Positions 42,037 to 50,095 of a stretch of 64,000 bases of DNA are shown in pieces. The DNA is taken from positions 1 through 64,000 of the forward strand of contig NZ_JAGGLR010000011.1 of the NCBI RefSeq assembly GCF_017874715.1, written 5' to 3'. The notes beneath the pieces are model-generated. The model worked only from the letters and a program-made list of their open reading frames with translations, did not search any database and was not told the DNA's origin. The first letter of the stretch is position 1; each line of letters opens with the position of its first letter. This DNA is from Streptomyces iranensis. GTDB taxonomy: Bacteria; Actinomycetota; Actinomycetes; Streptomycetales; Streptomycetaceae. The position numbers and the translations under genes are program-made.

Positions 42037-43147
42037 GCGGACCCCCGAGCGGGCCGGGGCGGTCGGAGCCGGGGTGGCGGACGGCCGCCCCTTCCGGCTC
42101 TGCTTCCTGCTCCACCTCGACTCGGACCTAGCCCCCGCCGCGGCCTACCGCCAGGCCATCGACCTGTTCGTCGCCGCCGAGCGACTCGGCTACGACTCGG
42201 GCTGGGTGATCCACCGCCACTTCCGCCAGGGCAACGAACATGTCTCCGCCCCACTGGTCCTGCTGGCCGCGATCGCCGAGCACACCAGCCGCATCCGGCT
42301 CGGTACCGGTGTGTTCGTCCTGCCGCTGGCCGATCCCCTGGTGGTCGCCGAGGACGCGGCCGTGCTCGACGAGCTCAGCGGCGGACGGGTCGAACTGGGC
42401 ATCGGCTCGGGGCCGTTCCCCACGGCCTGGGAGGCGTTCGGCCGCAGCCTCGATGACAAGCAGGCACTCTTCGACCGGAACGTGGCGAAACTCCACGAGG
42501 TCCTGGAGGGGCGTCCGGTCAACACCGCCGGGGAAGTGCTTCACCCACCGGACACCGGAGTGCGGCGGCGGCTGTGGCAGGCGACCACGAGCGACCCCGT
42601 ACGGGCCGTCGACGCGGCGATCGCGGCCGCCAGGACTGGCGACGGGTTGCAGCTCTCCCGGGCCGGCGACTGGGCCGGTCGACAGAGCACCGGGCAGCAA
42701 GCGGATATCGTCGCCTCGTACCGCCGAGCCGCGGCCGAGGCCGGGTACGAACCGCGCGTCCAGGTCTCGCGCGCGGTCTATCCGCACCCCGACAGCGCCG
42801 GTGCCCTCCGCGCCGTCGCCCCCGGTGTACGCCGCTGGCAGTCATGGGGATCGAGGCGCCGCGACGACGTCGAGCTCAGCGTCGAGGAATACCTCGAACG
42901 CGACCGATCGCTGTTCGGACCGGCCGGTGCGGTCGCCGAGTCGCTCGCCGCCGATCCGTCCCTTGCCGGAGCCACCGATCTGCTCGTGAGCTTCGTCCCC
43001 GGCGTGCCGGAGTTCGACGAGCACATCCGGCTGCTCACCGCCACCGCCCGGGAGGTCGCACCGCTGCTCGGATGGCATCCGCTCCAGGAGCCGCGCGCCA
43101 CCGTGTCCGAACCACCGATCCCCCGGAGGGGAGCCCCGCGGCCGTGA
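42029..43147 (+). CDS. LLM-class flavin-dependent oxidoreductase
   Basis: A 372-residue luciferase-like protein. Strand and loop motifs are FRLCFLLHLDSDLAPAAAYR, SGWVIHRHFRQGNEHVSAPL, RIRLGTGVFVLPLADPLVVA and ELSGGRVELGIGSGPFPTAW. This last pattern resembles flavin-dependent enzymes of the bacterial luciferase alpha type more than NtaA. GTG 42029 is used as start; GTG 42023 is equally possible. It overlaps its neighbours on both sides. Cofactor and substrate are unknown. Confidence 0.84.
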   Translation: MSERTPERAGAVGAGVADGRPFRLCFLLHLDSDLAPAAAYRQAIDLFVAAERLGYDSGWVIHRHFRQGNEHVSAPLVLLAAIAEHTSRIRLGTGVFVLPLADPLVVAEDAAVLDELSGGRVELGIGSGPFPTAWEAFGRSLDDKQALFDRNVAKLHEVLEGRPVNTAGEVLHPPDTGVRRRLWQATTSDPVRAVDAAIAAARTGDGLQLSRAGDWAGRQSTGQQADIVASYRRAAAEAGYEPRVQVSRAVYPHPDSAGALRAVAPGVRRWQSWGSRRRDDVELSVEEYLERDRSLFGPAGAVAESLAADPSLAGATDLLVSFVPGVPEFDEHIRLLTATAREVAPLLGWHPLQEPRATVSEPPIPRRGAPRP

Positions 43148-44505
43148 CCGGCTTTCACCTCAACCTCTCACTCCTGACTCCTGGACACTTCCGGCAGGCG
43201 TGGCGACTGCCGCACGCCGATCCGTTCGCCTACTTGGACGTCGGTCATTTCAGGCGGCTCGCCGAAGCCGCCGAGGATGCCACGATCGACGCGGTCTTCC
43301 TCGGAGACGGTCCAGCTCTCGGAGCCGGTATCGAGCACGCACCGGATACCGGGCTGGACCCGCTGATCCTGCTGACCCACCTGTCCGGGAGCACGGACCG
43401 TCTCGGCTTCGTCATCACCAGCTCCACGACGTACAACTCGCCCTACAACCTCGCGCGCCGCTTCAACGCGCTGGATCATGTGAGCAAGGGGCGCGCCGCG
43501 GTCAACATCGTGACCACCGGAACCACCGCCGCCGCGGCGAACTTCGGGCTGGACGACCACCCGGACAAACCGACGCGATACCGCCGGGCCCATGAATTCC
43601 TGGACGCCGTCACCCGGTTGTGGGACGCGTGGGAGCCGGGAGCCATCACCGGCGACAAGACAAACGGCAGATACGCCGACCCGAAGCTGATCCACCCCAT
43701 CGACCACCACGGCGAGTTCTTCTCGGTTCGCGGCCCACTGCCCGTACCCGCCGGACCACAGGGACGACCCGTGATCGTCCAGGCCGGAGGCTCGGAAGGC
43801 GGGCTGAGGCTCGCGGGTGACTTCGCAGATGTCGTCTTCACCGTGGCGCAGACCCAGCCGAAGGCGGTCGCCTTCCGCGATGACATCCGCCGGCGCGCCA
43901 CGGCGGCCGGGCGCCACCCGGACGACGTCAAGGTCTCACTCGGCGTGGTCGTCCTCGTGTCCGAGACCGAGGACGAGGCCCGGCGCCGGGAGCGGGAACT
44001 GTACGGAACGCTCCCGCTGAAGCGGCTCGCCGCGGCCGTGGTCACCGGTCTCGGTCTGCCCGCGGGCAGGTTCGGGCCCGACGACACCATCACGATCGAC
44101 GACCTCCCGGACACTCCGGCGGAAGGGGCGTTCTCCATCGGCTTCAACGAGTCGACGCGTGCCCTGATCGCCGAGCGCCCCCGCACACCGCGGGAACTGG
44201 TCCACCGCTCGGCCGGTGGAGCGGGCCATCGGCTCCTGGTCGGCTCCGCGACACAGGTCGCCGACGACCTCGAAGACTGGTTCCGCGGGGGCACGGCTGA
44301 CGGGTTCACCATCATGCCGGCCGACACCGCCGTGGACTTCGAGAACTTCACGCGCTTGGTGGTCCCGATTTTGCGGGCACGCGGACTCTTCCGGAAGGAG
44401 TATCCCGACGGCACACTCCGTGAACGCTTCGGGCTCCCACGGCCGGGTGGAACAGCCGGTTGGCCGCGAAGTCGGATGCGATGGATCGAAGGTTCGTTCA
44501 TGTGA
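43144..44505 (+). CDS. NtaA/SnaA/DszA-family FMN-dependent monooxygenase
   Basis: A 453-residue monooxygenase with a GTG start overlapping the preceding stop (GTGA). Motifs are FHLNLSLLTPGHFRQAWRLP, TIDAVFLGDGPALGAGIEHA, SSTTYNSPYNLARRFNALDH, TTGTTAAAANFGLDDHPD, LWDAWEPGAITGDKTNGRYA and GTLRERFGLPRP. It is full length and the last gene of operon F, converging with the thioredoxin-like gene 118 bases away. Probable FMNH2-dependent sulfur compound oxygenase. Confidence 0.9.
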   Translation: MTGFHLNLSLLTPGHFRQAWRLPHADPFAYLDVGHFRRLAEAAEDATIDAVFLGDGPALGAGIEHAPDTGLDPLILLTHLSGSTDRLGFVITSSTTYNSPYNLARRFNALDHVSKGRAAVNIVTTGTTAAAANFGLDDHPDKPTRYRRAHEFLDAVTRLWDAWEPGAITGDKTNGRYADPKLIHPIDHHGEFFSVRGPLPVPAGPQGRPVIVQAGGSEGGLRLAGDFADVVFTVAQTQPKAVAFRDDIRRRATAAGRHPDDVKVSLGVVVLVSETEDEARRRERELYGTLPLKRLAAAVVTGLGLPAGRFGPDDTITIDDLPDTPAEGAFSIGFNESTRALIAERPRTPRELVHRSAGGAGHRLLVGSATQVADDLEDWFRGGTADGFTIMPADTAVDFENFTRLVVPILRARGLFRKEYPDGTLRERFGLPRPGGTAGWPRSRMRWIEGSFM

Positions 44506-44623
44506 CCGCAACAGAACAAGCCATCCGCACCTGGTGCCGACCGCTCCGAGGGACGTGGCGGCTACCGCGAACCGTGGCCACGGCACCACCGTTGGCGCGC
44601 CCCGGCGGGGTCCCTCGGCTTGA

Positions 44624-45058
44624 TTACGGCGAGGCGGCGGTGGCCCCGGTCGCCTCGCCGATGGCCGCCATCACCTCCGTGCGCCGGGGCTGTCCGGATG
44701 CCCTGCCGACGATCCGGCCGGCCCGGTCGAGCACTAGCACGGTCGGCGTCCGCAGGATTCCCAGCCGCTTGACCAGCTCGAGCCGGTCCTCCGCGTCGAT
44801 CTCCACATGCGCCGTACCCGGCATCGTCCCGGCGATCTCCGCCAGCAACCGCCGTGTCGCCCGGCAGGGCCGGCAGAAGGCGGTGGAGAACTGGACCAGC
44901 GTGGCCCGGCCCCCCAACTCGGCCCCGAGCTCCACCGCCGACAGGCGCACCGCGCCATCCCGCGGCCGCGGCCGAAGTCTTCCGCCGCGCGTCGCACGCA
45001 CGACTCCGAAGGCGCTCGCCAGAAGGAGCGCCGCGGCACACACCATCAACCCGGTCAT
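44624..45058 (-). CDS. Membrane-anchored thioredoxin-like protein
   Basis: A 144-residue protein with one N-terminal helix (MTGLMVCAAALLLASAFGVV), a basic linker and a thioredoxin domain whose active site is STAFCRPCRATRRLL (CRPC). LGILRTPTVLVLDRAGRIVG supplies the cis-proline region. In actinobacteria such genes often lie beside a DUF4395 gene, as here where it is divergent from leader H and the DUF4395 gene. It probably acts on the outer face of the membrane in thiol redox exchange. ATG 45058 puts the helix at the N-terminus; longer frames add no homology. Confidence 0.86.
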   Translation of the reverse strand: MTGLMVCAAALLLASAFGVVRATRGGRLRPRPRDGAVRLSAVELGAELGGRATLVQFSTAFCRPCRATRRLLAEIAGTMPGTAHVEIDAEDRLELVKRLGILRTPTVLVLDRAGRIVGRASGQPRRTEVMAAIGEATGATAASP

Positions 45059-45126
45059 GCCACCAGTCTGCATCCACCGGGCCCCTTCCCGGGCAACCGG
45101 CCATCGTCCCGTCGACACCGTTCCAC

Positions 45127-45132
45127 TAGCAT
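45127..45132 (+). promoter_or_regulatory. Putative -10 element for leader H
   Basis: TAGCAT at 45127-45132 lies seven bases before ATG 45140, the same -10 to ATG distance seen at leaders B, D and E. The -35 region is not recognisable. Support is mainly positional. Confidence 0.4.
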
Positions 45133-45139
45133 GACCGCC

Positions 45140-45220
45140 ATGGACTCCTCCCGTTCGCCGCGGCTGACCAGCCGTCGTGTGGTCGACCTCTGCCGGGCCA
45201 CGGCCTCCCGCTGTCGCTGA
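45140..45220 (+). CDS. Leader peptide H of the DUF4395 gene
   Basis: A 26-residue peptide, MDSSRSPRLTS then RRVVDLCRATASRCR. It has the R-R-x-V-D motif and Cys nine residues after Asp, with TGT codon and TGA stop. ATG 45131 is also in frame and adds three residues; ATG 45140 is preferred because of the -10 placement. It ends 47 bases before the DUF4395 gene. Confidence 0.82.
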   Translation: MDSSRSPRLTSRRVVDLCRATASRCR

Positions 45221-45267
45221 CATCCGCACCGGTCATCGCCGTCCTCCCTCCTCCCGGAGTCCTCCCC

Positions 45268-45678
45268 ATGCAGATCGACCCGCGCGGCCCGCGGTTCGCC
45301 GCCGTGCTCACCACACTCGTCCTGTCCGCGGTACTGATCACTGGCAGCGGTGCCCTGCTCGCCGCGCAGACCGTGGTCTTCGCGCTCGGTGCGTTCGCCG
45401 GCTTGCGGTACTCCCCGTACGGCTGGCTGTACCGAGTGGCCGTTCGGCCCGGACTCCGTCCGCCCGCTGAGCTGGAGGACGCCCGGCCGCCCCGTTTCGC
45501 ACAGGGCGTCGGCCTCGGCTTCAGCCTGGTCGGCACCGTCGGCTACCTCGCCGGCGTTCACTGGCTGGGCATGGCCGCGGCCGGGCTCGCCCTCGCCGCG
45601 GCCTTCCTCAACGCGGCTTTCGGCTACTGCCTCGGTTGCGAGATGTATCTGCTCATCCGCCGCGTCCGGAGCGCCTGA
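45268..45678 (+). CDS. DUF4395 membrane protein
   Basis: A 136-residue integral membrane protein of the DUF4395 family. It starts QIDPRGPRFAAVLTTLVLSA and has about four helices; the diagnostic end is AFLNAAFGYCLGCEMYLLIR with a Cys-x-x-Cys pair. Family members are associated with thiosulfate or sulfur-transfer and thioredoxin-like genes in actinobacteria; function is not established. It follows leader H by 47 bases and diverges from the thioredoxin-like gene, with which it may form a membrane thiol system. Confidence 0.85.
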   Translation: MQIDPRGPRFAAVLTTLVLSAVLITGSGALLAAQTVVFALGAFAGLRYSPYGWLYRVAVRPGLRPPAELEDARPPRFAQGVGLGFSLVGTVGYLAGVHWLGMAAAGLALAAAFLNAAFGYCLGCEMYLLIRRVRSA

Positions 45679-45689
45679 CCACGTGTTCT

Positions 45690-45845
45690 CAGGTCGCCCG
45701 GCCGAAACCGCCCCGCCCGGCTGCCGCCACAGCCCGCCGATGTGCCAGGTGCCGGCCTTGCCGGTCCGTTGGACGTTGTACGGATAGCCCAGCGGATGGG
45801 CGGAATCCTTCACCGCGGTCGGGTGGCCGAAGCCGTACGGGAATC
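45690..45845 (-). other. Unidentified coding-like fragment
   Basis: The minus strand reads FPYGFGHPTAVKDSAHPLGY then PYNVQRTGKAGTWHIGGLWR without a start or clear end. It looks protein-like, with Tyr, His and Trp rather than the Arg/Pro/Ala bias of shadow frames. I do not recognise the family. It fills the gap between the DUF4395 and cystathionine beta-synthase genes and may be a gene remnant. Confidence 0.3.
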
Positions 45846-45921
45846 ACGCGGGGCACGGCGGAAGACGACCTGCCAGCGCAGCTGGGCTGCCCGGATCTGC
45901 CGGGACTCCTCGGCGGGCTCG

Positions 45922-47346
45922 TCAACAGCGTTGTGTTGCCGCCCCATTGCGATCGTGTGCGGCCTGGCCGGTGGTCTGCCGCAGGGCGTCGTGGGTGATG
46001 GTGCCGGACACGCGGCCGTCGATGAGGACCCAGGCGGCGCCGGTGCCCGGGGCGAGTCGGGCGGCGGCCTCGTCGGCGGGTTCGCCGATGCCCACGGCCG
46101 GGGGCGAGGGGAGGAGATGGTCGTGGAGCGGGGCGGCGGATGCCGAGGGGTCCCTGGCCACCAGGGCGCGGAGCGTATCGGGCCGGACGGCGCCGATGAC
46201 CTCGGACACATCGGTTGTCGCGTTGTCACCGGAGCGGGGGAGACGCACCGGGACGAGCGCTCCGGCGGTGGTGAGCGCGTCGGCCACGGTGGCCGTGGAG
46301 GGAAGGGCGGTGAGGGGGGCCGGGCGGTCGCCGAGGGCGTCGGCGACGGTCGGCGTTCCCGGGAGGTCCTCCAGGAAGCCGAAGCGCCGCAGCCAGTCGT
46401 CGTCGAAGTATTTCGACAGATATCCCCGGCCCGAGTCCGGGAGCAGGACCACCACCAGGTCGTCCGGGGTGAGGGTGGCGGCCACCCGCAGCGCCGCGGC
46501 CACCGCGGTGCCCGCCGAGCCGCCCGCGAGGATGCCCTCCTCGCGGGCCAGTCTGCGTACCATCGTGATCGACTCACGGTCCCCGATCCGCTCGAAGCGG
46601 TCCACCACGGACTGGTCGTACGACTCCGGGTACTCGTCCTCCGCGGTCTGCGGGTGGAGGTAGTGGCCGATGCTCTCCACGTAGTACGGACTTCCGTCGC
46701 CGCCGGAGTACGTGGACGTCAGCGGATCGGCGCCGATCACGCGGACCTGCCCGCCGCTGGCCTCTTTGAGGAAGCCGCCGGTCCCGGTGACCGTTCCGCC
46801 CGTGCCGACGCCGACGACGAAGTGGGTGACCCGGCCGCCGGTCTCGGCCCAGATCTCGGGGCCGGTCGTGGTCCGGTGGGCCTGCGGATTGGCGGGGTTG
46901 TCGTACTGGTTGGCGTACCAGGCGCCAGGTGTCCGCGCCGCCAGGCGCGCGGCGACGTTGCGAACGTGTTCCGGATGTTCACGCGGGAGCGCCCCCGTGG
47001 TGACGACCACCTCGGCGCCGTATGCCCTGAGCGTCTTGATCTTCTCGGGGCTCGTACGGTCCGGGACGACGACGATCGACCGGTAGCCCCGCTGAGCGGC
47101 GATCATGGCCAGCGCCATCCCGGTGTTGCCGGAGGTCCCCTCGACGATGACGCCGCCGGGCGCCAGTGCCCCCGACTCCTCCGCCGCCAGGACCATGCCC
47201 AGCGCCGCCCGGTCCTTGACGCTGCCGGCGGGGTTGAAGAACTCCACCTTGGCGTAGACGGGGGCGGGCACCCCGGAGGCGATCCTCGTGAGTCTGACCA
47301 GCGGGGTGTCGCCGACAGCGTCGAGCAGGGATTCGTGAAGAGTCAT
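45922..47346 (-). CDS. cbs: Cystathionine beta-synthase, PLP plus CBS domains
   Basis: A 474-residue fold-type II PLP enzyme. Residues 1-310 are the catalytic domain: PLP lysine in NPAGSVKDRAAL, the phosphate/substrate loop EGTSGNTGMALAMIA, GVGTGGTVTGTG and GGSAGTAVAAAL near its end. Residues 320-474 contain a pair of degenerate CBS motifs (TVADALTTAGALVPVRLPRS and AAWVLIDGRVSGTITHDALR). This architecture matches bacterial cystathionine beta-synthase and some cysteine synthases. Either way it links homocysteine or O-acetylserine to cysteine. No leader peptide is visible in the 245 bases upstream. Confidence 0.9.
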   Translation of the reverse strand: MTLHESLLDAVGDTPLVRLTRIASGVPAPVYAKVEFFNPAGSVKDRAALGMVLAAEESGALAPGGVIVEGTSGNTGMALAMIAAQRGYRSIVVVPDRTSPEKIKTLRAYGAEVVVTTGALPREHPEHVRNVAARLAARTPGAWYANQYDNPANPQAHRTTTGPEIWAETGGRVTHFVVGVGTGGTVTGTGGFLKEASGGQVRVIGADPLTSTYSGGDGSPYYVESIGHYLHPQTAEDEYPESYDQSVVDRFERIGDRESITMVRRLAREEGILAGGSAGTAVAAALRVAATLTPDDLVVVLLPDSGRGYLSKYFDDDWLRRFGFLEDLPGTPTVADALGDRPAPLTALPSTATVADALTTAGALVPVRLPRSGDNATTDVSEVIGAVRPDTLRALVARDPSASAAPLHDHLLPSPPAVGIGEPADEAAARLAPGTGAAWVLIDGRVSGTITHDALRQTTGQAAHDRNGAATQRC

Positions 47347-47521
47347 GGCTCCGCCTGAGTGTGGCCCTGCGCGGGCCGTGGATATCGGTCAGTCGACAGT
47401 CTGGTCTGTTTCGTCACCTCCCGCGGCGGCACTTGCGTGGCGACACGCGTCCGTGGCGAGCCGCGTCCCCGGCGGCACGGCCGATCCGCGTGGACAGTGT
47501 CGCACCGCCGGACGGCGGAGT

Positions 47522-47552
47522 GCCGCCCGCCGGGTGGGACCCGGCGGGCGGC
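47522..47552 (-). terminator. Strong hairpin after the subtilisin gene
   Basis: GCCGCCCGCCGGG (47522-47534) and CCCGGCGGGCGGC (47540-47552) form a perfect 13-base GC stem with a five-base loop. It lies 40 bases beyond the protease stop and upstream of the cystathionine beta-synthase gene. No U-tract is seen, as is usual in actinomycete hairpin terminators. Confidence 0.75.
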
Positions 47553-47591
47553 GGGTGTGATCAGCGGAGGTCCGGTGCGCCGGTCAGGGCG

Positions 47592-48791
47592 TCACTGCAC
47601 GATCTTGAGCAGCTTGTTGGGCGAGCCCGAACCGATGCCGGAGAGCGCCCCCGACGTGGCCCCGTCCACCAGCGCGCTCCCCACCTCGGACGGGGACGCG
47701 GTGGTGTGGCCCGAGAGGTAGATCGCCGCGGCGCCCGAGACGTGCGGGGCGGCGAAGGAGGTCCCGGAGCCCGTGTAGGTGGCGGTGTCGGAGGTGTTCC
47801 AGCCGGCCGTGATGTCCGACCCAGGGGCGAAGAGGTCCACGGTCGAGCCGTAGTTGGAGTAGCTTGCCCGCGCGTCGGTGTTGGTGGTGGCGCCGACGGT
47901 GAGGGCGGTCGGCACCCGTGCGGGGGAGTAGTTCGCGGCGTTGGCGTTGGAATTGCCGGCCGCGATGGAGTAGGTCACCCCGGACGCGATCGACTTGGTC
48001 ACCGCGCTGTCGAGGGAGGTACTGGCACCGCCGCCGAGCGACACGTTGGCGACGGACGGTCCGGAGTGGTTGGCGGTGATCCAGTCCACACCCGCGATGA
48101 CACCGGCCGTGGTGCCGGACCCGTCATTGCCGAGCACCCGGACCGCCACGATCTTCGCCTTCTTGGCCACGCCGTAGGTGGTTCCGGCGACGGTCGTGGC
48201 GACGTGTGTGCCGTGGCCGTAGCCGTCCTGTGCCGTGGTGTCGTTGTCCACGAAGTCGTAGCCGTACGAGGCCCGGCCACTGATCTGCGCGTGGGTGATC
48301 CGCACACCGGTGTCGAGGACGTAGACGGTCACGCCGCTGCCGGCGCTGTCGGGGTAGGTGTACGTGCCGCTCAGGGGCAGGTTGGACTGGTCGACCCGGT
48401 CCAGGCCCCAGGGCGCGTCGGTCTGGGTCGCGTCGGCGTGGACCTTCTGGTCCTGCTCGACGGAGGCGACCGCCGGATCGGCGGCGAGTCTCCTGGCCTC
48501 GGTGTGCTCGAGCTTCGCCGCGTAGCCGTTCAGCGCCGCGGTGAAGGTCCGCTTCACCTCGCCGCCGTACCCGGATATGAGGTCCTTGCCCCGGGCGGAG
48601 GAGGCCTTGAAGTCGGCCGTCTTCTTCAGGGTGACGATGTAGCTGCCCGGGACCGCTTCCGCGGCTCCGGTGTTCAGGACCCTGCCTTCGGCCGGGGCGG
48701 CGTGGGCGGGGAGCACGGTGGCTGCTCCGATGGCCGCCGCGGCGGCGATTCCCGCGGCGATCCGCCGCTTGGTGGTACGCATCACTGCCAT
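47592..48791 (-). CDS. Secreted subtilisin-like serine protease (S8)
   Basis: A 399-residue preproprotease. A signal peptide (TTKRRIAAGIAAAAAIGAAT) ends near AHA-AP; an inhibitor I9-type propeptide follows with VPGSYIVTLKKTADFKASSA. The catalytic triad is Asp in VTVYVLDTGVRITH, His in GYGHGTHVATTVAG and Ser in GTSFAAPHVSGAAAIYLSG; the oxyanion Asn is in YSIAAGNSNANA. The ATG at 48791 has GAGGAGGA upstream. Typical proteinase K-like enzyme of Streptomyces, with no obvious tie to sulfur uptake beyond supplying amino acids. Confidence 0.95.
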   Translation of the reverse strand: MAVMRTTKRRIAAGIAAAAAIGAATVLPAHAAPAEGRVLNTGAAEAVPGSYIVTLKKTADFKASSARGKDLISGYGGEVKRTFTAALNGYAAKLEHTEARRLAADPAVASVEQDQKVHADATQTDAPWGLDRVDQSNLPLSGTYTYPDSAGSGVTVYVLDTGVRITHAQISGRASYGYDFVDNDTTAQDGYGHGTHVATTVAGTTYGVAKKAKIVAVRVLGNDGSGTTAGVIAGVDWITANHSGPSVANVSLGGGASTSLDSAVTKSIASGVTYSIAAGNSNANAANYSPARVPTALTVGATTNTDARASYSNYGSTVDLFAPGSDITAGWNTSDTATYTGSGTSFAAPHVSGAAAIYLSGHTTASPSEVGSALVDGATSGALSGIGSGSPNKLLKIVQ

Positions 48792-49304
48792 CGCGAGGGA
48801 GTCCTCCTCGGTCGGTGGCGCGCTGTGGTGCGTGCGCGCTCTGCTGGTTGTGGGCCTTGCGCGGTTCGCGGGGAGCGCATGGTCACGCTTCCGGCTCGTC
48901 GAGGATTCGCCGGGCCGTGTGCGGGCGGCAAGGGCTGACATCAACACGACACGCACACGTAGCGGTGCGTCATGTGCCGTCGCGGGCGGTCGCATTCCCG
49001 CAATCATCCGTACACACCGCGTCGCGTCCGGCGGAGCCGGGTGGGACGGCCACCACACGTCCCCGGTGGCTGCCCGTGGCCGCTGAAGCACACCCGACGC
49101 GCCCGCCCGCCGGAGGTGTCAAGACCCCGTGCGCGGTCCCATCGGTATCCGCTATGCGGCCATGGGCCTTTCTGATGTGCCCTTCTTCCCGGGCCGTGGC
49201 GGATCTAGCGTCTCAGCTGGACACGGTCCATACCGGACCCGTTCACACGAGCGCCGGACGTGGTTCGGACGCCGCCCCGTCCCCGGCGGGAAAGGAGCCT
49301 CACT
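48792..49304. other. Divergent intergenic region
   Basis: About 510 bases between the minus-strand protease and the plus-strand pxpA-like gene. I find no gene, RNA gene or leader peptide of the family above. It presumably contains the promoters for both; AAAGGAG at 49291-49297 is the pxpA ribosome site. Confidence 0.6.
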
Positions 49305-50084
49305 GTGCCTGTCGTCGATCTCGTCGCCGATCTCGGAGAGAGTTTCGGGTCCTACACCATGGGCAACGACGCCGAACTGCTGAAACTGCTGACCTCCGCG
49401 AACGTGGCATGCGGTTTCCACGCGGGGGATCCGCGGGTGATGGACGCGACCGTACGCGCCTGTGTGGAGCGCGGCGTCGGCGTCGGCGCCCATCCGAGCT
49501 TCCCCGACCTGGTGGGTTTCGGGCGCCGGGCGATGGACCTGACCCCGGACGAGGTGCGCACGGACGTCCTGTACCAGCTCGGTGCGCTGTCCGCGTTCAC
49601 CCGCGCACACGGCACCCGCGTCAACCACCTGGCACCGCACGGGCGCCTCGGCAACCTCGTGGTGACCCGGCGGGACTACGCCGAGGCCGTCGCCGACGCG
49701 GTCGAGGCGTTCGACCCGTCCCTGGCCATCCTGATGCAGGAGGGCGAGATGGCGGCCGTGGCGCGCGAACGCGGCCTGCGGATGGCCATGGTGGGCATCG
49801 CCGACCGGGCCTACGAGGACGACGGCACGCTGGTGTCGCGGTCGGAGCCCGACGCCGTACTCCACGACCCGGACGAAGTCACCCACCGGACCGTCCGGAT
49901 GGTGACCGAGGGGCTGATCACCAGCCGGAACGGGGTGGACATACCCGTCCGGACCGACTGCGTACAGTTGCACGGCGACGGCCCCGCGGCATTGGAGCTC
50001 GCCTCGCGCATCCGGGACGAACTGCGGGCCGCCGGAGTCCGGCTGGCGCCGCTGGACGAGGTGCTGGGTGTCCGGGCGGCGTGA
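49305..50084 (+). CDS. 5-oxoprolinase subunit A-like (LamB/YcsF family)
   Basis: A 259-residue LamB/YcsF-family protein, the A subunit of the ATP-dependent 5-oxoprolinase PxpABC or of a relative. The GTG start has AAAGGAG seven bases upstream. ADLGESFGSYTMGNDAELLK, SANVACGFHAGDPRVMDATV and VGVGAHPSFPDLVGFGRRAM follow the family. Two usual positions differ: the first strand reads DLVADLGES instead of the common DLNADxGE, and NHLAPHGRLGNL replaces the usual VKPHGALYN. So it may open a different lactam or cyclic amide. It heads the 14-gene operon. Confidence 0.82.
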   Translation: MPVVDLVADLGESFGSYTMGNDAELLKLLTSANVACGFHAGDPRVMDATVRACVERGVGVGAHPSFPDLVGFGRRAMDLTPDEVRTDVLYQLGALSAFTRAHGTRVNHLAPHGRLGNLVVTRRDYAEAVADAVEAFDPSLAILMQEGEMAAVARERGLRMAMVGIADRAYEDDGTLVSRSEPDAVLHDPDEVTHRTVRMVTEGLITSRNGVDIPVRTDCVQLHGDGPAALELASRIRDELRAAGVRLAPLDEVLGVRAA

Positions 50085-50095
50085 CGGGCACCGGG

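Noticed and set aside
44572..44583. Perfect palindrome CCGTGGCCACGG between convergent genes
   Set aside because: With no loop it cannot form a useful hairpin, and 12-base GC palindromes are expected by chance in DNA of this composition.
47347..47521. A leader peptide for the cystathionine beta-synthase gene
   Set aside because: No minus-strand frame in this gap contains the Val-Asp core with Cys nine residues later.
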